Below are positions 6,900-10,599 of a stretch of DNA of 10,599 nucleotides, piece by piece. The notes under the pieces are model-generated. The model was not told where the DNA came from. It ran no database searches and was given only the letters and a program-made list of their open reading frames with translations. Origin of the DNA: an uncultured Bacteroidales bacterium (GTDB taxonomy: Bacteria > Bacteroidota > Bacteroidia > Bacteroidales > P3). The stretch's first letter is position 1. Every line of letters starts with the position of its first letter. The position numbers and the translations under genes are program-made. The stretch spans positions 1 to 10,599 of the forward strand of contig CAMNIH010000055.1 in the NCBI GenBank assembly GCA_946540365.1, read 5' to 3'.

Positions 6900-7955
6900 A
6901 TGGCATTTTCTCAGAAATTGGAGGCTTGGTACAACGACAACGGACGCACCCTTCCCTGGCGAGGAATCGACGACCCCTACCGCATCTGGCTATCCGAAAT
7001 CATACTGCAGCAAACCCGCATTGAGCAAGGACGCGACTATTGGTTGCGGTTTGTCGAGGCCTTTCCCACCGTCGCGGACCTTGCAGCAGCCAGCGAAGAG
7101 CAAGTTCTGCGACTCTGGCAGGGATTGGGCTATTACTCACGTGCCCGTAACCTGCATGCCTCGGCCCGCCTCATCGTGCAACGTGGCGGGCAATTTCCAT
7201 CCACCTACGACGACATCCTCGGTCTGAAAGGTGTAGGCCGCTACACTGCCGCCGCCATCGCCTCGTTCGCCTACCGGTTGCCCTACCCCGTCATCGACGG
7301 AAATGTCTACCGTTTCATCAGCCGCATGTACGGCATTGCCACCCCCATCGGTACCGATGCCGCATACCGTGAGTTCGAATCCCTGCTCCTGCGATTGATT
7401 GACCGACAGCGTCCCGACCGCTTCAACGCCGCACTCATGGACTTGGGTTCCCTGCAGTGCCGGCCACAGCCCGACTGCACCCAATGCCCCTTCGCCGACG
7501 AATGTGTCGCCCTGCAAAGCGGTCGCGTCGAATTGCTGCCTGTCAAGGCGCCCAAAGCCAAACCCACCGACCGTTGGTTCCTCTATTTCGACCTGCGATG
7601 GATTCACGACAAGGTCCCCTACGGCATCTTGCAACGCCGCACAGGCAACGACATCTGGCGCGGCCTCTTCGAATTCCCGCTGCTTGAGACCGATCGCCGC
7701 CTTCATGAGGACGAGCTACACACAGAAGCCGCCCGTTTCCTCGCCACCCGTTTCGGCTGCAACAATGCCACATTCAACATAAGCGAGGAGCGACTCCACC
7801 AACTCACCCATCGCACCATTCACGCCCGGTTCATCCGCGTAGAACTAAACGAAGCGCCCTCCACCTGCCCGCCGTCGGCCACCGTCATGACAGTCGAGGA
7901 TATGAAAAAAACGCCCGTACCACGTTTGATTGACAAGTATTTGCGTCAATTGTGA
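6900..7955 (+). CDS. mutY: A/G-specific adenine DNA glycosylase MutY
   Basis: The gene encodes 351 residues. MutY removes adenine mispaired with 8-oxoguanine, preventing G:C to T:A mutations. Seen in order: the N-terminal PWRGIDDPYRIWLSEIILQQT block with the catalytic Glu at residue 33 (in LSEIILQQT); the helix-hairpin-helix LKGVGRYTAAA (109-119); the catalytic Asp at 133 in PVIDGNV; four iron-sulfur cysteines at 187, 193, 196 and 202; and a C-terminal NUDIX-like domain (about 224-350) with LTHR at 302-305 that reads 8-oxoG. The length is normal for the family. The cysteine spacing is C-x5-C-x2-C-x5-C, one residue shorter in the first gap than the usual C-x6-C. The leader is A-rich with no SD. 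ssb follows 95 bases downstream, a pairing common in Bacteroidota. Confidence 0.96.
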   Translation: MAFSQKLEAWYNDNGRTLPWRGIDDPYRIWLSEIILQQTRIEQGRDYWLRFVEAFPTVADLAAASEEQVLRLWQGLGYYSRARNLHASARLIVQRGGQFPSTYDDILGLKGVGRYTAAAIASFAYRLPYPVIDGNVYRFISRMYGIATPIGTDAAYREFESLLLRLIDRQRPDRFNAALMDLGSLQCRPQPDCTQCPFADECVALQSGRVELLPVKAPKAKPTDRWFLYFDLRWIHDKVPYGILQRRTGNDIWRGLFEFPLLETDRRLHEDELHTEAARFLATRFGCNNATFNISEERLHQLTHRTIHARFIRVELNEAPSTCPPSATVMTVEDMKKTPVPRLIDKYLRQL

Positions 7956-7965
7956 ATATCTTTAT

Positions 7966-7996
7966 TTCGCCAATTCGTTTTTTTGTTGTACTTTCG
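7966..7996 (+). promoter_or_regulatory. Probable promoter of ssb
   Basis: TTCG (7966-7969), a 19-base spacer and TACTTTCG (7989-7996) each differ by one base from the Bacteroidota elements TTTG and TAnnTTTG, with correct spacing. It lies just after mutY, about 55 bases before the ssb start, so ssb can be transcribed separately. Confidence 0.5.
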
Positions 7997-8050
7997 CGGC
8001 CTAATTCAACCAGTAGTATTATAGTATTTTAGACTAAACAGTAACAAGTA

Positions 8051-8473
8051 ATGATTGGAGTAAACAAAGTAATTCTTGTAGGTAACGTAGGTAAAAACCC
8101 CGATGTGGTCACATTCCCCTCTGACGGCCCCACGCCCGTCAAAAAGGCCTCTTTCCCGCTCGCCACTACCGAAGCGCGCCGCAATCGCGAAAACGAACGC
8201 GTGGAAATCACCGAATGGCACAATATCGTATGCTGGCGCGGCCTGGCCGATGTCGCCGAGCGCATCCTCTGCAAAGGAGCCCAGATCTACATCGAAGGGC
8301 GCCTGCAGAGCCGCACCTGGGAGGACAAGGAAGGCAACAAACGCCACGTCACCGAGGTCGTCGCGGAAAACCTCCTGCTCCTCTCCAAACGCCAGCAGGA
8401 CGAACCCCGCACCAACCCCTTGATGGAAATCCTCACTCCCGACACAGAACCCCTTGGCGACCTGCCTTTCTGA
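8051..8473 (+). CDS. ssb: Single-stranded DNA-binding protein SSB
   Basis: The gene encodes 140 residues. The N-terminal OB fold (about 1-110) begins GVNKVILVGNVGKNPDV and includes TEWHNIVCWRGLADVAERIL, KGAQIYIEGRLQSRTW and VTEVVAENLLLL, all diagnostic of bacterial SSB. SSB coats single-stranded DNA during replication, recombination and repair. The C-terminal tip GDLPF is a variant of the acidic DDIPF peptide that recruits partner proteins. The linker between fold and tip is only about 25 residues and lacks the Gly/Gln-rich stretch of enterobacterial SSB. There is no SD; the leader is A-rich. It follows mutY and ends before a long hairpin that separates it from convergent hpf. Confidence 0.96.
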   Translation: MIGVNKVILVGNVGKNPDVVTFPSDGPTPVKKASFPLATTEARRNRENERVEITEWHNIVCWRGLADVAERILCKGAQIYIEGRLQSRTWEDKEGNKRHVTEVVAENLLLLSKRQQDEPRTNPLMEILTPDTEPLGDLPF

Positions 8474-8504
8474 TAAGGTCTTTACATCTACAGACTAAAT
8501 ACAC

Positions 8505-8572
8505 AAGCGGCACTGTCGCAAACGCATAGACCGATATTCCATACAGTTTATGCGTTTGTGGTTGTGCCGCTT
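8505..8572. terminator. Long bidirectional hairpin between ssb and hpf
   Basis: Two nested inverted repeats are seen: AAGCGGCAC (8505-8513) pairs with GTGCCGCTT (8564-8572), and CAAACGCATA (8519-8528) pairs with TATGCGTTTG (8549-8558), separated by a small internal loop and closed by a 20-base apical loop. It lies about 30 bases after each of the two converging genes. The T tract is short on both sides, so it may also stabilise the 3' ends. Confidence 0.7.
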
Positions 8573-8598
8573 TCTGGATGCATCAAGCACCCGGGCCG

Positions 8599-8886
8599 TC
8601 AGGCGTTCTTGTACTTCTCTATCTGCACCTTCATGGCATCGACAGCCTCACTGACAGCCTGCTCGAAGGTGTCGGCCTGCTTGCCGATGAACAGCGTCTG
8701 ACCAGGCAAGGCCAACTGCAGTTCGGCAATTTTGTTATTGTCGCTCTCGGGTTTGTCTATCTTAAGGAACACCTCGCACTTCGTGGCGCGGTCGGTCATG
8801 CGATCCAACTTGCCCACCTTCTCGTTGATGTACTTCTCCAACTTCTCGTCGGCCTTGAACTTGGCTGTGTTGATGATTGTGTTCAT
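8599..8886 (-). CDS. hpf: Ribosome hibernation promoting factor, short form (HPF/RaiA family)
   Basis: The gene encodes 95 residues with the beta-alpha-beta-beta-beta-alpha pattern of the HPF/YfiA family: KADEKLEKYINEKVGKLDRM forms the first helix, CEVFLKID and IAELQLALPGQTLFI the strands, and DTFEQAVSEAVDAMKVQIEKYK the last helix. It matches short HPF rather than the long dimerising form. HPF binds the 30S decoding region and silences ribosomes in stationary phase. A clear SD, AAAGGAG, lies six bases before the ATG, unusual for this genome. The gene starts 42 bases after the recombinase on the same strand, probably in one operon. In many Bacteroidales tRNAs and tuf follow hpf; here a terminator and ssb follow instead. 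Confidence 0.93.
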   Translation of the reverse strand: MNTIINTAKFKADEKLEKYINEKVGKLDRMTDRATKCEVFLKIDKPESDNNKIAELQLALPGQTLFIGKQADTFEQAVSEAVDAMKVQIEKYKNA

Positions 8887-8892
8887 GATATA

Positions 8893-8899
8893 CTCCTTT
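8893..8899 (-). promoter_or_regulatory. Shine-Dalgarno sequence of hpf
   Basis: The minus strand reads AAAGGAG, then TATATC, then ATG. Seven bases match the complement of the 16S 3' end, the best SD in the window, located in the 42-base gap between the recombinase and hpf. Confidence 0.75.
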
Positions 8900-8928
8900 T
8901 GTTAATTGGTTAGTAATTGTCTCCTATA

Positions 8929-9828
8929 TCATTTGTTGCGGCGCGCACGCGGGTGCGCCTCCTTGTACACCGATTTCAGGTGCTCACGACTGACGTGAGT
9001 ATATATCTCCGTCGTGGCCAGACTCTCGTGACCGAGCAGCTCCTGAATCGCACGCAAGCTGCCGCCTGCATCCAACAGATGGGTCGCAAAACTATGTCGG
9101 AACACATGCGGCGAAACCCGGTCGGCCGTACTGAGCGCACTCATATATTTCTTCACCACCGCATACACCGAACTCTCACGCAGACGCTCGCACTTACTGT
9201 TCAGAAACATCCACTCCGATGCTCCCATCGTTTGATGTTTTAACGCCAAATAATCTGAAATATTGTGTGCCAACTCATTTTCTATCGGGATCAGACGCTC
9301 CTTGTTCCGTTTGCCCAGCACCTTCAACGTAAGTGCTCCCAAATCCACAGAACTCTCACGCAATGCCGACAACTCGGCCCGGCGCATACCCGTCTCGTAG
9401 AGCATGCGCAGTATCAATTTGTCGCGCTGCCCAAAATAGTCGTCACCGAAGAGTCCCTCGTCGTACAGATGTTCCGTCTCGCTTTGGCGGAAAAAGACAG
9501 GCATCCGCTTCGGCTGTCGCGGCACCGACACCTTTGCCATCAAATCGCGGTCCATCAGTCCTCGACGGCGCAAAAAGCGCAGCCAGCTGCTCACCGACGA
9601 CAGACGCCGCTTCACTGTTCCCGGTGCCTCGCCGCGATCCAGATGCTCCATCTCCCAGGCACGTAAATCCTTGGCGTCCAAATCTCCCAAATCCTCAACC
9701 CCCAACCTGGCCACGTAGGCAGCCATGTCTTCCAGATCCGCGGTATAATTGCCCACCGTTCCGGCTGCCAGCCGGCGCTCGGTGGCGATATAATCGACAA
9801 ACAGTTTTATGGACTCATCCAGTTTCAT
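8929..9828 (-). CDS. xerC: Tyrosine recombinase of the XerC/XerD type
   Basis: The gene encodes 299 residues from the ATG at 9828; a TTG three codons upstream is unlikely, as related proteins start near the same place. It has an N-terminal SAM-like core-binding domain (about 1-90) and a C-terminal catalytic domain. All catalytic residues are present: Arg149 in TGMRRAEL, Lys173 in LGKRNKER, His241 and Arg244 in HVFRHSF, His267 in LLGHES and the nucleophile Tyr276 in TEIYTHV. The size and HATHLLDAGG-like and QELLGHESLATT motifs fit chromosomal Xer recombinases that resolve dimers at dif rather than integrases. XerC and XerD cannot be told apart safely here. It is followed by hpf after 42 bases, an order conserved in Bacteroidales, which supports a housekeeping role. 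Confidence 0.93.
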   Translation of the reverse strand: MKLDESIKLFVDYIATERRLAAGTVGNYTADLEDMAAYVARLGVEDLGDLDAKDLRAWEMEHLDRGEAPGTVKRRLSSVSSWLRFLRRRGLMDRDLMAKVSVPRQPKRMPVFFRQSETEHLYDEGLFGDDYFGQRDKLILRMLYETGMRRAELSALRESSVDLGALTLKVLGKRNKERLIPIENELAHNISDYLALKHQTMGASEWMFLNSKCERLRESSVYAVVKKYMSALSTADRVSPHVFRHSFATHLLDAGGSLRAIQELLGHESLATTEIYTHVSREHLKSVYKEAHPRARRNK

Positions 9829-9834
9829 CGATTG

Positions 9835-9866
9835 CAAAATTACAAAAAAAAACAGAACTGTGCAAA
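9835..9866 (-). promoter_or_regulatory. Probable promoter of xer-hpf, overlapping the start region
   Basis: On the minus strand TTTG (9866-9863), a 20-base spacer and TAATTTTG (9842-9835) match the Bacteroidota elements. The -7 element ends 6 bases before the ATG at 9828, so transcription would begin at or next to the start codon, implying a leaderless or nearly leaderless mRNA. Confidence 0.6.
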
Positions 9867-9873
9867 AAAATCA

Positions 9874-9899
9874 AGGGAGACCCATGACCGGGTCTCCCT
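9874..9899 (-). terminator. Rho-independent terminator of kal
   Basis: AGGGAGACCC and GGGTCTCCCT form a perfect 10-bp stem with a 6-base loop. On the minus strand the stem is followed by TTGATTTTTTT, a good T tract; on the plus strand there is none. It lies 29 bases after the kal stop and just upstream of the xer promoter. Confidence 0.9.
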
Positions 9900-9928
9900 A
9901 AGTGCGGTTATTTGGCAACGCAGAACCT

Positions 9929-10321
9929 TTATTTGTTCTTGCGCTGGCAATCCTTCGGGGTCACACAGGTGCCGCTGGCGCGGGCCACAAGGATCTTCTC
10001 CTCGAGCACATCGGCTGCCGAGGCGCTGATGTCGGGGCGGGTCTTGATGACCTTGTAGGCCTCGAAGTACATCTTGCGGCTGGTGTTGCCGACGTGGGTG
10101 ATCTCACCGACGGCCTCGATATAGTCGCCAGCATAGACGGGAGCCTTGAACTCGACCATGTCGTAGGCGCAGAAGAGACCCTCGTCGCCGTCCTGGATGA
10201 TCAGGAGCTCGGTGGCGACATCGCCAAAGAGATGAAGCATGTGGGCGCCGTCAACGAGGTTGCCGCCGTAATGTGCGTCCTTGGCACTCATGCGGACGCG
10301 AAGCATAGATTTAACTGCCAT
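9929..10321 (-). CDS. kal: 3-aminobutyryl-CoA ammonia-lyase (hot-dog fold)
   Basis: The gene encodes 130 residues. The enzyme (EC 4.3.1.14) releases ammonia from L-3-aminobutyryl-CoA to give crotonyl-CoA, a late step of lysine fermentation to butyrate and acetate. Sequence features I recognise from the family are [60 protein letters not shown] and [10 protein letters not shown] near the C-terminus. The length fits the single-domain family. In fermenting Fusobacterium and Bacteroidales kal usually lies among kce, kdd and the kamA-E genes. Here the upstream 278 bases hold no gene and downstream is a terminator, so it stands alone with its own promoter. Leader weak, without SD. Assignment rests on motif memory; a related hot-dog thioesterase is the main alternative. 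Confidence 0.88.
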   Translation of the reverse strand: MAVKSMLRVRMSAKDAHYGGNLVDGAHMLHLFGDVATELLIIQDGDEGLFCAYDMVEFKAPVYAGDYIEAVGEITHVGNTSRKMYFEAYKVIKTRPDISASAADVLEEKILVARASGTCVTPKDCQRKNK

Positions 10322-10378
10322 AGTTTTGTCTGTTTTTATTGTTTATATATTTATATGTTTATACACTGATTCTCAGTC

Positions 10379-10408
10379 TTAAACCTTAAACCACAAACCA
10401 TAAACCTT
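10379..10408. repeat. Four tandem 7-base repeats in the kal leader
   Basis: TTAAACC, TTAAACC, ACAAACC and ATAAACC follow each other from 10379 to 10406, then TTACGGTTT, which can fold back on the last AAACC as a 5-bp hairpin. The repeat lies between the kal promoter and its start codon, so it would be transcribed. A small palindrome, ACTGA-TTC-TCAGT, sits just before it at 10366-10378. Confidence 0.7.
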
Positions 10409-10423
10409 ACGGTTTCACGTCTG

Positions 10424-10454
10424 CAAAGATACACAAATTCAGCCGTCTGGCAAA
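10424..10454 (-). promoter_or_regulatory. Promoter of kal (Bacteroidota type)
   Basis: On the minus strand TTTG (10454-10451), a 19-base spacer and TATCTTTG (10431-10424) match the consensus exactly. Transcription would begin near 10417, leaving a leader of about 95 bases before kal. Confidence 0.78.
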
Positions 10455-10491
10455 ATCTTTTTTTGCGCGCATCAGCAAAACGGCATGTCTC

Positions 10492-10599
10492 TCCACTGCT
10501 GACTCCGCATCTTCCACCCCTCAGTCGCTTCGCGACAGCTCCCCTGTCCCAGGGGAGCAATCCACACACAACATCCTCGCAAGTACCTCATCCACTGCT
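10492..10599. repeat. 9-bp direct repeat flanking the double-hairpin element
   Basis: TCCACTGCT occurs at 10492-10500 and again at 10591-10599, the last bases of the window, with the double hairpin between them. This could be a target-site duplication, part of a longer repeat that continues outside the window, or chance. Confidence 0.5.
10524..10558. repeat. REP-like double-hairpin element
   Basis: Two adjacent hairpins are seen: GTCGC-TTC-GCGAC (10524-10536) and GCTCCCCT-GTCCC-AGGGGAGC (10538-10558). The sequence resembles a short palindromic element (TCAGTCGCTTCGCGACAGCT followed by a CCCC/GGGG hairpin) that I associate with many gut bacterial genomes as an interspersed intergenic repeat. 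No gene is visible in this last stretch of the window. Confidence 0.6.

Noticed and set aside
8474..8598. tRNA genes expected after hpf
   Set aside because: The gap is filled by an inverted repeat; no cloverleaf, T-loop motif or CCA-adjacent stem is visible.
9829..9837. TTG start three codons upstream of the recombinase ATG
   Set aside because: It overlaps the promoter -7 element, and related proteins begin at the ATG position.
9333..9887. 184-codon plus-strand open frame
   Set aside because: It is a shadow of the recombinase gene on the other strand, with low-complexity Pro/Arg-rich translation and no motif.
10379..10406. CRISPR array
   Set aside because: Units are only 7 bases with no spacers.
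10351..10569. 72-codon minus-strand open frame
   Set aside because: It runs through the kal promoter, the heptamer array and the REP-like hairpins, so its translation reflects repeats and not a protein.

Overview
The window looks like chromosomal DNA from a fairly GC-rich member of the Bacteroidales (Bacteroidota). Three things suggest this. Promoters match the Bacteroidota pattern (TTTG, a 19-20 nt spacer, then TAnnTTTG). Most genes have A-rich leaders without a Shine-Dalgarno (SD) sequence. The conserved genes (bL28, bS21, MutY, SSB, Xer recombinase, HPF, and a 3-aminobutyryl-CoA ammonia-lyase typical of lysine fermenters) have Bacteroidota-like sequences. Genus is not resolved.

Layout. 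Positions 1-6037 (+) hold one tightly packed run of six genes: a 5'-truncated protein ending in four zinc ribbons; a protein with four membrane segments and a soluble helical tail; a 662-residue membrane-anchored coiled-coil protein; two paralogous coiled-coil proteins; and a bactofilin-like beta-helix protein. A strong hairpin at 6054-6093 closes the run. I cannot name this system. The architecture (zinc ribbons, membrane proteins, helical scaffolds, polymerising-type beta-helix) suggests a multi-protein assembly at the membrane, and it is the most interesting part of the window.

Positions 6143-6645 (-) carry rpmB followed by rpsU, with a clear promoter upstream of rpmB. Divergently, 6900-8473 (+) carry mutY and ssb, and ssb has its own probable promoter. 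A long hairpin at 8505-8572 separates ssb from the convergent pair xerC/D-hpf (9828 to 8599, minus strand). A further hairpin terminator at 9874-9899 separates those from kal (10321-9929, minus strand). The kal leader contains a 7-nt tandem repeat and lies behind a near-perfect promoter. The last 120 bases hold a REP-like double-hairpin element flanked by a 9-bp direct repeat.

Outside the first operon the genes are housekeeping: ribosome composition and hibernation (bL28, bS21, HPF), genome maintenance (MutY, SSB, Xer) and amino-acid fermentation (Kal). Only rpsU and hpf, both encoding proteins that bind the 30S subunit, have clear SD sequences, which fits the unusual role of SD sequences in Bacteroidota.
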